Below are positions 14,327-22,719 of a stretch of 43,907 nt of DNA, in pieces. The translations under genes were made by a program, and so were the position numbers. Within the stretch, counting starts at the first letter, position 1; each line of letters begins with the position of its first letter. The notes beneath the pieces were generated by a model, which worked only from the letters and a program-made list of their open reading frames with translations, was not told where the DNA came from and made no database searches. Origin of the DNA: Spirochaetota bacterium (GTDB taxonomy: Bacteria > Spirochaetota > UBA4802 > UBA5368); assembly GCA_018263175.1 (NCBI GenBank), contig JADFDB010000005.1, positions 1 through 43,907 of the forward strand, read 5' to 3'.

Positions 14327-16735
14327 ATGAATCCCACACTCAGGAAATGGCTTAAAGTCTTCGCCGTCTCGCTCGTCTCGCTCGTCATCATCGCGTTCGT
14401 ATCGTTCCAGATATTTTTCAGGCTTGCCGTACCCTCGTACAGCGGCTCGCTCGATGTCCCCGGTCTTAAACAACTGGTCGAGGTGCGCACGGATGACCAT
14501 GGCATTCCGCACATCCTGGCTAGAAACGACGACGACCTGTTCTTCGCGCAGGGATACATCACGGCCCGCGAGCGGATGTTCCAGATGGACCTTACGCGCC
14601 TGGCCGGCAGGGGAGAGCTCTGTACCCTCTTTGGCGAAAAGACGCTCGAGACCGACCGCTATTTCAAGACCCTCGGGTTTTATCGCGCGGCGCTCGACGA
14701 ATACAAAAACCTCACGCCGCCGACCAGGCTCGCCGTCGATGCCTACACCCGCGGGGTGAACGCCTACCTCGCGACGACGAAGCGCCTCCCGCGCGAGTAC
14801 TTCATCCTTGGAGGCAGGCCCGCGGAGTGGAAGGCCGCCGACTGCCTGGTCGGTGCGCTCCTGATGTCATACCGGCTGAGCGCGCCGCGCCAGACCAAGG
14901 CGATACTCCAGCGCATCTACGAGCACGCGGGAGCGGAGACGCTGAATAAACTCCTGCCGTGGGTACCGGCGTCGGCGCCGGTAGTGTCCGGCGAGCGGAA
15001 CCGCGTCTCATCGGCCCTCAGGTTCAGGGCGCCGGAGGCTCGGCCCGCGCGGCGTCTGGAGGGCGCGTCCGGCGACCCCTACTGCCCGGTGCTGATGCGG
15101 CAGCGGGCGAGCAACTGGATGATCTTCTCGGGCTCGCGCACGGCCACGGGCAAGGCGGTCTTTACCGGGAGCCCCGACCTCGAGGCCGTCATCCCCTCGC
15201 TCTTTTACCTGGTGCACCTGAAGGGCGGCTCGTACGACGTCATCGGCGGTTCGATCGCGGGACTTCCGGGCGTGCACGCCATCGGCTTCAACGGCAGGGC
15301 CGCCTGGAGCATCACCGTGGGAAACGGCGACAACGTGGACTTCTTTGTCGAGAAACCGAACCCGTCGAATCCCGACCAGTACCTCACGGAAAACGGGTAC
15401 AGGAATTTCACGGTGATACACGATTCGATTAAGATCAAAGTGAAGGGCGGCTTCCGGGAGGAGAAGCTGACGATACGCGTGTCGCGCCACGGCCCGGTGA
15501 TAAGCGCCGTAATGAAGGCCTTTCCGGCGAACTGCACCATGCTGTGGCCGGGGCTCATGGGGCACGACGGCAGCTTGAATGGCCTGCTCACGCTTAACCG
15601 GGCGCGCACCTTCGCCCAGTTCCGTTCGTCGCTCGGCATGGTGCGGGGCGCGAGCATACACATCGGCTACGCCGACGTCGATGGCAATATCGGCTACCAG
15701 TACATGTCGACCCTGCCGGTGCGCAGGGGCGGTGAAAATCCGATCGCCATGCCCGGCGAGAAGGGCGCCCACGACTGGATCGGCTTCGTGCCGTACGAGC
15801 GGCATCCGTACGACTACAATCCGAAAAAGGGCTATCTCGCCTCCTTCAACCAGATGCCCGCCGTCGCGAATCATTACGGCACGGCCTTCTTCCTCTTCGA
15901 GCGCTCGTTCCGTTTCGACGAGATGGTGAACGCGAAGGAACGCTTCACCGTCGACGAGATCAGGGCGATGCAGAACGACACCGGTTCGTATGTGGCGAAG
16001 CGCTTCGTGCCGCTCATCGCCGCCGCCTGCGCGAAGGACGCCTCGCTCGCGCCGCACGCGAAGCGCCTCGCGGCGTGGGACCGGTTTGTGAGCATCGAAA
16101 GCGGCGAGGCGACGCTCTTCAATGCGTTCATCACGAAGCTCATCGCCAACACCTTCGCCGACGAGCTCGGCGATGCGATCATCGATGAGTTCTACAGGGA
16201 CCTGCAAGTTTCCATCCCGGTACAATGGCTGATTCGCTATCTCGAAGAGCCGGATAACGCGTTCTGGGACAACATTAAGACGAAGGATGTACGGGAGACG
16301 CGCGATGATATGATCGTTAAAAGCATGAAAGACGCCGTCGCGCAGGTGGCCGGCAGGTTTGGTAACAACGAAAAGAAATGGGCCTGGGGACGCGTCCACA
16401 AGATGCTGATCAAACATCCCCTCGGCGAGGTTCTCCCGTTTCTGAACCTCGGGCCCTACGTCTACGCGGGTGATGATTTCACGATCCACGCGGGCTGGTG
16501 GGACCGCTATAATCCCTTCAAGATGAAAAGCGGCGCGGCCATACGCCTTGTCGTGGACATGGCCGATCTTTCGACCATGACGGTGATGAGCCCGCCCGGG
16601 CAGTCCGGTCATTACCTGAGCCCGTACTACGGCGACCTCGCCGAGACCTGGGCGAAGGGCGGACAGGTGAGCGCGCACTACACCTCGGCGGAGAAGCTCG
16701 GGAAGGTATTGAAGCTCGTGCCGTCGAAACAGTGA
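14327..16735 (+). CDS. Penicillin acylase family N-terminal-nucleophile hydrolase
   Basis: 802 residues from ATG 14327; a start 18 codons upstream is possible but lies next to the repeat. Residues ~8-32 are a membrane anchor or signal. The alpha-chain region carries RTDDHGIPHILARNDDDLFF and AQGYITARERMFQMDL, both typical. The autocatalytic cleavage point precedes Ser262 (RASNWMIFSGSRTATGK), which becomes the beta-chain N-terminal nucleophile. GFNGRAAWSITVGNGDNVDF gives the usual downstream loop. Relatives cleave amide bonds of beta-lactams, acyl-homoserine lactones or other N-acyl compounds in the periplasm. The substrate is unknown; quorum quenching is one possibility. It is a single gene with a hairpin after the stop. 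Confidence 0.92.
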   Translation: MNPTLRKWLKVFAVSLVSLVIIAFVSFQIFFRLAVPSYSGSLDVPGLKQLVEVRTDDHGIPHILARNDDDLFFAQGYITARERMFQMDLTRLAGRGELCTLFGEKTLETDRYFKTLGFYRAALDEYKNLTPPTRLAVDAYTRGVNAYLATTKRLPREYFILGGRPAEWKAADCLVGALLMSYRLSAPRQTKAILQRIYEHAGAETLNKLLPWVPASAPVVSGERNRVSSALRFRAPEARPARRLEGASGDPYCPVLMRQRASNWMIFSGSRTATGKAVFTGSPDLEAVIPSLFYLVHLKGGSYDVIGGSIAGLPGVHAIGFNGRAAWSITVGNGDNVDFFVEKPNPSNPDQYLTENGYRNFTVIHDSIKIKVKGGFREEKLTIRVSRHGPVISAVMKAFPANCTMLWPGLMGHDGSLNGLLTLNRARTFAQFRSSLGMVRGASIHIGYADVDGNIGYQYMSTLPVRRGGENPIAMPGEKGAHDWIGFVPYERHPYDYNPKKGYLASFNQMPAVANHYGTAFFLFERSFRFDEMVNAKERFTVDEIRAMQNDTGSYVAKRFVPLIAAACAKDASLAPHAKRLAAWDRFVSIESGEATLFNAFITKLIANTFADELGDAIIDEFYRDLQVSIPVQWLIRYLEEPDNAFWDNIKTKDVRETRDDMIVKSMKDAVAQVAGRFGNNEKKWAWGRVHKMLIKHPLGEVLPFLNLGPYVYAGDDFTIHAGWWDRYNPFKMKSGAAIRLVVDMADLSTMTVMSPPGQSGHYLSPYYGDLAETWAKGGQVSAHYTSAEKLGKVLKLVPSKQ

Positions 16736-16741
16736 ACTGAC

Positions 16742-16764
16742 GCGGGCATTATGGCCATGCCCGC
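16742..16764 (+). terminator. Weak hairpin after the penicillin acylase gene
   Basis: An eight-pair stem GCGGGCAT/ATGCCCGC starts seven bases after the stop. A modest T-rich stretch (GTCTTTTG) follows about ten bases later, so termination efficiency is uncertain. Confidence 0.4.
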
Positions 16765-16796
16765 CGGTCGTGTCTTTTGTACCTGATGAAAATACG

Positions 16797-16822
16797 GGCG
16801 GCCTTCCATTCGGAAGGCCGCC
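16797..16822. terminator. Strong hairpin between convergent genes
   Basis: A perfect 11-pair stem, GGCGGCCTTCC/GGAAGGCCGCC, with a four-base loop lies 30 bases past the stop of the minus-strand DUF805 gene and after the plus-strand acylase gene. On the minus strand CCGTATTTT follows, giving a plausible T-tract. It may act in both directions. Confidence 0.65.
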
Positions 16823-16851
16823 GGTGCACCGGGTTGCCGCGTTCGTTACAT

Positions 16852-17196
16852 TCAGGCCTTCGGGCTGGGGCCGTACCTGTTTTCGCCGGGCTGGCTGTCG
16901 CTCACCATGAAAACCAGAAGGACGATGAAACCGACGATGGGCACCAGGCATATAAAGAGCCACCACCCGCTGCGGTCGGTATCGTGCAGCCTGCGTATGG
17001 ACACGGCAAGACCGGGTATGAGCACGCCGAGGGCGTACACTATCGCGAGGATGCCCATCGTGCCGAGAAAACCTTCGACCAGACCAAGCACGAAGCCTAT
17101 GATAATGTTGAAAAGAAAAAATATCCAGTACTCCTTCCTCCGCGACCTTCCGGTGAATACCGCGTATTTTTTCAGCACGTCAAGATAATAATTCAT
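16852..17196 (-). CDS. DUF805 family membrane protein
   Basis: 114 residues, with GGAGG five bases upstream of ATG. The signature of DUF805 is clear: NYYLDVLKKYAVFTGRSRRK EYW at the N-terminus and IRRLHDTDRSGWW in the second half. Four hydrophobic helices cover residues ~24-45, 48-65, 78-98. The function of the family is not established; members are small inner-membrane proteins. The C-terminal GENRYGPSP tail is also typical. It is divergent from the next gene. Confidence 0.9.
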   Translation of the reverse strand: MNYYLDVLKKYAVFTGRSRRKEYWIFFLFNIIIGFVLGLVEGFLGTMGILAIVYALGVLIPGLAVSIRRLHDTDRSGWWLFICLVPIVGFIVLLVFMVSDSQPGENRYGPSPKA

Positions 17197-17403
17197 AAAG
17201 ACCTCCGCTTGATTTAGTTGTGGTTAAAAACGGGATGATCGGAACAGGCACGTCCACCGCCGGGAGGGTTATTCCGTTCTGCTCAACTCTTCAGCAAGCC
17301 TCTGCGGACGCGCGCCAACCCGCCATGGAAGTCGGCAGCAGGTTGAGTATGTCTCATTGCGCCGTAAATGGCAACTTAAATTTTCCATGAGGCCATGCAT
17401 CGC

Positions 17404-17434
17404 CCTGGCAAAAACCGGTTGCCTTTTTGCCAGG
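17404..17434 (+). promoter_or_regulatory. Perfect hairpin abutting a ribosome binding site
   Basis: CCTGGCAAAAA (17404-17414) and TTTTTGCCAGG (17424-17434) are exact complements around a nine-base loop. The last three bases of the right arm are the first three of the AGGTGGG ribosome site (17432-17438) of the gene starting at 17445, so folding could limit translation. Confidence 0.6.
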
Positions 17435-17444
17435 TGGGTGATGA

Positions 17445-18206
17445 ATGGGGAAAAAGGAAATCGGCCACGCCGCCATGAAACGCATACTGTCATTCCTGCT
17501 CGACGCGCTTGAAGAACTTTTCATGGTGCCGGTCGTCGCCATCGGCCTCGCGGGAATCGCCTGGTTCATCATCCCCGACTTCTTCCGCGTGACCCTGGTC
17601 AGCCAACCGGCCTCCGCAAGCGTGCGGCAGGTCATCGAACAACGCTCCCCGAAGTTCATCACGATAAAGGGCCGCTTCGATTATTCGGGAATCCGCTATC
17701 GGTGCAGGCAGAACGAGGACCTCGGACGCTGCCTGCCGGAGGAGTATCTCTATCCCTTCTTCGACGAGTCGAGCGGCGAGGGCGTCTACGTTATGACGCC
17801 GGTCGACCCGGAGGTCTTCATCGTCATGCATCCGGGCGAAACGGCCGTCACCGCCGTGACCGAAGGCGTTTCGAAAAACGACCGGCGCTATCATCTGTTT
17901 ATCGACATCGCCCAGATTTCGGAGCGGGCGAACATGCTTTTGAAGGCCTACCGGAAGATCGACATGAACAGGCCCGCGATCGGTGACTTGATCGAACTGC
18001 TTTCCAACAAAGGGGATGCACCGTTGAGGGTGAACGAAGAAACCTATCTGAATGCCGACTATTCAATTTACCGTGGCGCTTCGGGCTATTTTCTGGGGGT
18101 GTTCGCGATCGTTATCGTGCTCGCCGGCATGCCGCTCATCGCCTTTGGCGCCGCCTCCGGGGTCGAAAACCTCCGTCGGAAACACCGCGATGGCCCGGGC
18201 GAGTGA
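17445..18206 (+). CDS. Membrane protein with a large central soluble domain, unknown
   Basis: 253 residues from ATG 17445 (AGGTGGG six bases upstream; an ATG ten codons later lacks a site). One helix at ~22-48 and one at ~208-232 bracket a ~160-residue soluble domain, presumably periplasmic. That domain contains IKGRFDYSGIRYRCR, a second cysteine in GRCLPEEY and VYVMTPVDPEVFIVMH. A charged tail RRKHRDG follows. The layout resembles membrane proteins with an SURF1-like or E3-like outer domain, but I cannot name the family. A perfect hairpin overlaps its ribosome site. The RluA-type gene follows after ~95 bases on the same strand. Confidence 0.7.
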   Translation: MGKKEIGHAAMKRILSFLLDALEELFMVPVVAIGLAGIAWFIIPDFFRVTLVSQPASASVRQVIEQRSPKFITIKGRFDYSGIRYRCRQNEDLGRCLPEEYLYPFFDESSGEGVYVMTPVDPEVFIVMHPGETAVTAVTEGVSKNDRRYHLFIDIAQISERANMLLKAYRKIDMNRPAIGDLIELLSNKGDAPLRVNEETYLNADYSIYRGASGYFLGVFAIVIVLAGMPLIAFGAASGVENLRRKHRDGPGE

Positions 18207-18302
18207 GCTCATGCCGCTCCTCCCGCCCCGGTTCCGGCCGTGTGCGGGATCGTTTATGCGCTGTCTGAACGCGCCCGAACCGGGGAAGGAGAGGCGGGCA
18301 GG

Positions 18303-19196
18303 ATGAACGTCATCGCGCGCCATGTCGTCCCGGCGGGTGCGCCCCGCGTCCGTTTCCGCGAGTATGCCTGCGAGGTCTTCGCGGTTTTTCCCTCGCGCAA
18401 GGGCGTCGTCAAGGCGATCAAACGGGGCGAATTCACGATCGACGGAACGCTCGCCGGTACGGGGACGTGGGTGCTTCCGGGCCAGGTCATCGAGCACGTC
18501 GATCCTGAAGGCTCCGCCCCGAAGCCCTTTGCGCTTCGCCTGCGCGTGGTGTTCGAGGACGAACATGTCGCCGTGGTCGTAAAGCCGGCGGGCATGGTGG
18601 TGAACGGCAGCCGCTTCAAAACGATCGAGAACGCGCTTCCGTTCAACCTCGCCGCGTCTTCGGAGTACGACGCCCTGCGCAGGCCCCTTCCCGTGCACCG
18701 GCTCGACAGTCCGACCTGCGGACTCCTCCTCGCCGCTAAGACCGCACGCGCCATGGTCGGGCTGGGCAGGCAGTTCGAGGAGCGGTCGGTGGAGAAGCGC
18801 TACCGCGCGGTGGTCATCGGCAGGCTCGACGGCGAGGGACTCATCGACGCGCCCGTCGACGGCCGGGAGGCCGTCACCATGTATCGTGCCGTGCGGCACG
18901 CGTCTTCGCTTCGAAGCGGCTCTCTTACACTCCTCGATCTCTGGCCGCAGACGGGTCGCACGCACCAGCTCCGGCGGCATCTCGCGCTGGCCGGTTTTCC
19001 GATACTCGGCGACGCGGCCTATGGCCCGGAAGGGCTCATCCTTCGGGGCAAGGGCCTCTTTCTCGCGGCGGTCGAAGTGTCCTTCGCTCATCCGCTTACG
19101 GGAGCGCGGCTCGGCTTCGCGATGGACGATCCACCGAAGTTCGCGGGCCTGCTCGAGCGCGAGGAGCGCCGCTTCATGAAGTACAACGGTCCCTGA
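18303..19196 (+). CDS. RluA-family pseudouridine synthase
   Basis: 297 residues from ATG 18303. An S4-like segment is seen at ~30-68 (SRKGVVKAIKRGEFTIDG). The catalytic domain follows: VVVKPAGMVV, then HRLDSPTCGLLLAAKT with the catalytic Asp135, then LDLWPQTGRTHQLRRHLALA and ILGDAAYG. The enzyme converts uridine to pseudouridine in rRNA or tRNA; the target site cannot be told from sequence alone. Spacing of its start from AAGGAG is about eleven bases. The HrpB helicase gene follows ~90 bases later, so both may share a transcript of RNA-related functions. Confidence 0.92.
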   Translation: MNVIARHVVPAGAPRVRFREYACEVFAVFPSRKGVVKAIKRGEFTIDGTLAGTGTWVLPGQVIEHVDPEGSAPKPFALRLRVVFEDEHVAVVVKPAGMVVNGSRFKTIENALPFNLAASSEYDALRRPLPVHRLDSPTCGLLLAAKTARAMVGLGRQFEERSVEKRYRAVVIGRLDGEGLIDAPVDGREAVTMYRAVRHASSLRSGSLTLLDLWPQTGRTHQLRRHLALAGFPILGDAAYGPEGLILRGKGLFLAAVEVSFAHPLTGARLGFAMDDPPKFAGLLEREERRFMKYNGP

Positions 19197-19284
19197 GGCG
19201 TTTCGCCCGCCGAATGTGCGGTGCCCCGGCCGCCTGCCGTGGCGCAATCGGCGCATACAGGCTTGACGAACCGATGCTCATACT

Positions 19285-21783
19285 ATGGAAATGCCGGCCA
19301 TGATGCCTCATGAAATAACATCTCTTCCGCTCTATCCCCGCCTCGACGAAATCGCCGACGCGTTCGCCCGCGGGCGCCTCCTGCTCCTCTCGGCCGAGCC
19401 GGGGGCCGGGAAGACCACGCTCATCCCCTGGCGTCTGCTTTCGCACCCGGAGTTCGCGGGAGGGAAAATCCTGCTCCTCGAGCCGCGGCGAATAGCCGCG
19501 CGCATGGCGGCCGACCGAATCGCCGCGCTCCTCGGAGAAGAGCTCGGAAGGGCCGTGGGACTGCGCACGCGGCACGAGTCCGTCGTCGGTCCCGCCTGCC
19601 GCCTCGAGGTCGTGACCGACGGCGTGGCGGTGGCCATCATCCAGTCGGACCAGTCCCTCGAGGGCTACGGTGCGCTCATCTTTGACGAGTTTCACGAGCG
19701 CGGCCTCATGACGGAGCTCGCGCTCGCGCTCGCCTGGGATTCCCGCGCGCACCTGCGGGGCGACCTGCGCCTCATGCTGATGTCGGCTACGCTTCCGACC
19801 GGGGATTTCGCCTCCGTCTTCGGCGACTGGCCGCGCGAGGAGGTTCCGGGACGCGGCCACCCGGTGCGCTTCGAGTATCGTCCCCCGCGCGGCAGGGAGC
19901 GGATGGAGGAGGGCGCTTCGCGCCTCGCGATCGAGGCCGTATCGTCGTTCAAAGACGAACCGGGGGGCGTGCTCGTGTTTCTTCCCGGCTTTCACGAAAT
20001 ACACCGTACGGCCGATCTCCTCGCCGGGCTTATCGGAGGACGTGCCGCGGTCGAGGTTCTGCATGGCCGCCTCTCGCCGGAGGAACAGCGGCGGGTGGTC
20101 AGGGGGACTGAAGCTAACGGGCGGCGGATCGTGCTCTCCACCAACGTGGCCGAGTCGAGCCTTACGATCGCGGGCATCCGCGCCGTTGTCGATACGGGGT
20201 ACGAGCGGCGCGTGCGCTTCTCGCCTCGCACCGGCATGGGGCACTGGGAGACGGTGCGCATATCGAACGCGTCGGCCGTGCAGCGCGCGGGTCGCGCCGG
20301 TCGCCTCGGGCCGGGGCTCTGCCTGCGCTGGTGGGACGAGGACGGCCCGCTCGCGGCGTTCAGCCCGCCGGAGATACTGGAGGCCGATCTCGCGCCGCTC
20401 GTCCTCGAGGCCGCCGCCTGGGGCGCGGTATCGGCGTTCGATCTCGCGTGGATGACGCCGCCGCCCGAGGCACATGTAAGGAAGGCCGCCGGAATTCTTG
20501 CGGAGCTCGGCCTCGTGACTGATGGAGCGATCACCGGGGAGGGCGTCCGGGCCGCGCGTCTGGGCCTTCACCCGCGCATGGCACGCATGGTACTGCGTGC
20601 AGTTTCCGCCGGGCTTGCCGCAAGCGCGGCGCTCGTGGCGGCTCTGCTGGAAGAAGGCGAGGGCCTGCGCCCGGAGAGCGCCGATTTCCGCGAGTGTATG
20701 GAGGACTGGCTGGCCTGGGAACGCGGTGCGCGCGACACGGTGCCGGATTCGCGCGCGCGTCGAATCGGGGACGAGGCCCGCCGGATTCTTCGACGGTGCG
20801 GCGGCGGCGCGTTACGGGGGGATGATGTGGACGTATCCCGCGCCGGGGATCTGCTGCTGTGGGCCTATCCGGACCGCCTTGCGCGCAGGAGCGGCACGAA
20901 CCGCTGGGTGATGGCCGCCGGCCGCGGGGCACGGACCTCGGCGCGCTTCCCTTCGTCGGAGGATTTTCTCGTGGCGCCCGAGATGGATGGCGGCACAACG
21001 GAGGCCCGGATCTTCAGCGCGGCGCCGGTGGCGCGGGACGCGATCGAGCGTGCCTTCGCGCCGCTTCGTGAGGAGAAACGTTTCGAATGGAAGGGATGGA
21101 AGCCTGTGGTGACGGCCGGCGTGTACGCCGGGGGCCTGCTCCTCGGCGAGCGGCGGGCGGACGCTCCCGGCGAGGACGATCTGCGCGAAGCCGTTATGCG
21201 ACGCCTCGATGAGGAGGGGGGCACAGTTCTGCCGTGGAGCGATAGAACGCGGCGCTTCCTCGCGCGCTGCACGTTCGTACAGCGCCGCGGCAGCGTACAC
21301 AACTGGCCCGATTTTTCGGAGGAGGCGCTCGTACGCGACGCGCGGGAATGGCTCCTGCCCTTCGGGAGTTACGGTCGCGGAGAGATCTTCACGGAGAGCT
21401 CGCTAGGAAACGCGCTTGCGTACCGGCTGGGGCACAAACTGCGCTCGCGGCTCGACGCCGAGGCCCCGGAGAGCGTGGAGCTTCCTTCGGGCACGCGCCG
21501 CGCGGTCGATTACGAGAGCGGAGATATTCCGGTAATCGCGGCGCGCCTGCAGGAGTTCTTCGGCTGCACAGAGACCCCCCGTATCGGAGGAGAGCCCGCG
21601 CTGCTGCATCTCCTCAGTCCCGCGGGCCGGCCGGTGCAGATCACCCGCGACCTGGGCGGATTCTGGGAACGGTCCTACGCCGAAGTGCGGAAGGAACTCG
21701 CCGGTCGTTATCCAAAGCACTACTGGCCCGAAAATCCACTCGAGGCCGAGCCCACGGCGCGGGCGAAGCCGCGTAAACGATAG
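19285..21783 (+). CDS. hrpB: HrpB-type DEAH-box ATP-dependent helicase
   Basis: 832 residues, normal HrpB length. Motif I is AEPGAGKTT (37-45), motif II DEFHER (from 134, a hallmark of HrpB), motif III SATL, motif V STNVAESSLTI and motif VI QRAGRAGR. The C-terminal ~300 residues form the HrpB-specific region, with the late motif HYWPENP near the end. Several methionines at the N-terminus make the exact start ambiguous by up to six codons. HrpB proteins are putative RNA helicases with no firmly assigned substrate in most bacteria. The C-terminus is basic (AKPRKR). Confidence 0.94.
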   Translation: MEMPAMMPHEITSLPLYPRLDEIADAFARGRLLLLSAEPGAGKTTLIPWRLLSHPEFAGGKILLLEPRRIAARMAADRIAALLGEELGRAVGLRTRHESVVGPACRLEVVTDGVAVAIIQSDQSLEGYGALIFDEFHERGLMTELALALAWDSRAHLRGDLRLMLMSATLPTGDFASVFGDWPREEVPGRGHPVRFEYRPPRGRERMEEGASRLAIEAVSSFKDEPGGVLVFLPGFHEIHRTADLLAGLIGGRAAVEVLHGRLSPEEQRRVVRGTEANGRRIVLSTNVAESSLTIAGIRAVVDTGYERRVRFSPRTGMGHWETVRISNASAVQRAGRAGRLGPGLCLRWWDEDGPLAAFSPPEILEADLAPLVLEAAAWGAVSAFDLAWMTPPPEAHVRKAAGILAELGLVTDGAITGEGVRAARLGLHPRMARMVLRAVSAGLAASAALVAALLEEGEGLRPESADFRECMEDWLAWERGARDTVPDSRARRIGDEARRILRRCGGGALRGDDVDVSRAGDLLLWAYPDRLARRSGTNRWVMAAGRGARTSARFPSSEDFLVAPEMDGGTTEARIFSAAPVARDAIERAFAPLREEKRFEWKGWKPVVTAGVYAGGLLLGERRADAPGEDDLREAVMRRLDEEGGTVLPWSDRTRRFLARCTFVQRRGSVHNWPDFSEEALVRDAREWLLPFGSYGRGEIFTESSLGNALAYRLGHKLRSRLDAEAPESVELPSGTRRAVDYESGDIPVIAARLQEFFGCTETPRIGGEPALLHLLSPAGRPVQITRDLGGFWERSYAEVRKELAGRYPKHYWPENPLEAEPTARAKPRKR

Positions 21784-21842
21784 GGGTGGGGCGCTGGTCG
21801 TAACGATGGAATGCGGGTATGAAAAAATCGGAGTGTACATGG

Positions 21843-21876
21843 CGTCATCGCGAGGAACGCAGCGACGCGGCGATCG
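21843..21876 (+). repeat. Short dispersed repeat of the GCGAGGA-CGAAGCGACG type
   Basis: The stretch GTCATCGCGAGGAACGCAGC followed by GACGCGGCGATCG resembles the short repeat with core CATTGCGAGGAGCGAAGCGA that recurs between genes in many bacterial genomes. Only one copy is present in the window. It lies between the hrpB gene and the AbrB-Doc cassette. Confidence 0.45.
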
Positions 21877-21917
21877 TATACGGCAAGGAATAAATACAGA
21901 TAATGTCGTATAAAAAG

Positions 21918-21941
21918 AGTTAGTCGTATGTTTTCCCGCCC
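21918..21941 (+). repeat. Left 24-bp inverted repeat bounding the AbrB-Doc cassette
   Basis: Matches the reverse complement of 22644-22667 at 22 of 24 positions. Shared blocks are AGTTAGTCG and GTTTTCCCGCCC; the two differences lie between them. It is 24 bases upstream of the cassette promoter's -35 box. Confidence 0.8.
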
Positions 21942-21964
21942 ACTCTGATGATAATATTTTCCGC

Positions 21965-22002
21965 TTGACTTTATTAGACAACGTATATATATTATGTATA
22001 CG
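21965..22002 (+). promoter_or_regulatory. abrB-doc promoter and candidate operator
   Basis: TTGACT (21965-21970), 17-base spacer, TATATT (21988-21993). Inverted arms CGTATA (21982-21987) and TATACG (21997-22002) flank the -10 box. Both hexamers and the spacing are identical to those of the vapBC promoter at 10457-10485, although the two toxins are unrelated. Confidence 0.75.
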
Positions 22003-22017
22003 GGATTGGAGGTTGTT

Positions 22018-22245
22018 ATGATTAAAAAACTGATTCAGCATGGAAACAGTTCCGCTCTTATTATTGATAAACCAATTATGGAATTATTAAATATTGATGT
22101 CGATACTCATTTAGAATTATCAACCGATGGAGTTAATATAATTATTTCGCCAGTCAAAAATAGAAATCGCTTGGATCGGTTAAATAAATCTCTCATAAAT
22201 ATTAATGATAAGCACAATGTTACATTAAGCAAATTAGCCAAATAA
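22018..22245 (+). CDS. AbrB/MazE-like antitoxin
   Basis: 75 residues from ATG 22018, with GGAGG six bases upstream. The N-terminal half (MIKKLIQHGNSSALIID KPIMELL) is the AbrB/MazE swapped-hairpin DNA-binding fold. The second half is a polar helix that should bind the toxin. It is the first gene of a two-gene unit, six bases before the Doc-type toxin gene. AT-rich codon use marks it as foreign to the surrounding GC-rich chromosome. Its likely role is to neutralise the toxin and repress the promoter at 21965-22002. Confidence 0.85.
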   Translation: MIKKLIQHGNSSALIIDKPIMELLNIDVDTHLELSTDGVNIIISPVKNRNRLDRLNKSLININDKHNVTLSKLAK

Positions 22246-22251
22246 TTATTT

Positions 22252-22635
22252 ATGAATATTGAGTTTCTTACTCTTGCTGAAATTATTGAAATTCACAAGA
22301 ATCAAATTGAATTATACGGAGGGACTTCAGGCATTAGAGACTTTTCTTTATTGAGTTCAGCTATTTCAATTCCTAAATCAACTTTTGATGGAGATTATTT
22401 ACATCATGATTTAGCTGAAATGGCCGCTGCATATATTTACCATTTATGTCAAAATCATCCATTCATTGATGGAAACAAAAGGGTTGCCTTAGTTTCAGGA
22501 TTAGTTTTTTTGGATTTCAATAATATTATTATTGAAGATCCCCATCGGGAATTATATCGATTAATGATGAACGTTGCTTCAGGGAAAAATAACAAAAATG
22601 ATATTTCATTGTTTTTAAGAAAACTATCTGTTTAA
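22252..22635 (+). CDS. doc: Doc-type Fic-fold toxin
   Basis: 127 residues, typical for Doc. The Fic core HPFIDGNKR (69-77) matches HxFx(D/N)(G/A)NKR. N-terminal LTLAEIIEIHKNQIELYGG and GIRDFSLLSSAI are Doc hallmarks. Doc proteins phosphorylate elongation factor Tu and so stop translation; full-size Fic enzymes AMPylate instead. The motif keeps the catalytic His and the phosphate-contacting Asn-Lys-Arg. It pairs with the AbrB-like antitoxin upstream; both sit between 24-bp inverted repeats in AT-rich DNA. Confidence 0.93.
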   Translation: MNIEFLTLAEIIEIHKNQIELYGGTSGIRDFSLLSSAISIPKSTFDGDYLHHDLAEMAAAYIYHLCQNHPFIDGNKRVALVSGLVFLDFNNIIIEDPHRELYRLMMNVASGKNNKNDISLFLRKLSV

Positions 22636-22643
22636 TTAAAAAG

Positions 22644-22667
22644 GGGCGGGAAAACCTCCGACTAACT
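22644..22667 (-). repeat. Right 24-bp inverted repeat bounding the AbrB-Doc cassette
   Basis: Reverse-complement partner of 21918-21941 (22 of 24 positions). It begins nine bases after the doc stop. GC-rich DNA with an amidase gene remnant starts immediately beyond it. I find no clear target-site duplication outside the repeats. Confidence 0.8.
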
Positions 22668-22719
22668 AAGCATAACCCGCTGCGCTCACTGCGTTCGCTT
22701 GGCCTCCACGCCGCGAAAG

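Noticed and set aside
15008-16966. Long minus-strand open frame (652 codons) opposite the acylase gene
   Set aside because: It is the antisense shadow of a well-supported penicillin acylase gene in GC-rich DNA; its translation is arginine- and histidine-rich with no domain.
17250-17300. Possible fifth copy of the dispersed repeat
   Set aside because: Only a short TTATTCC..CAACTCT resemblance is present and the hairpin half is missing, so the match may be chance.
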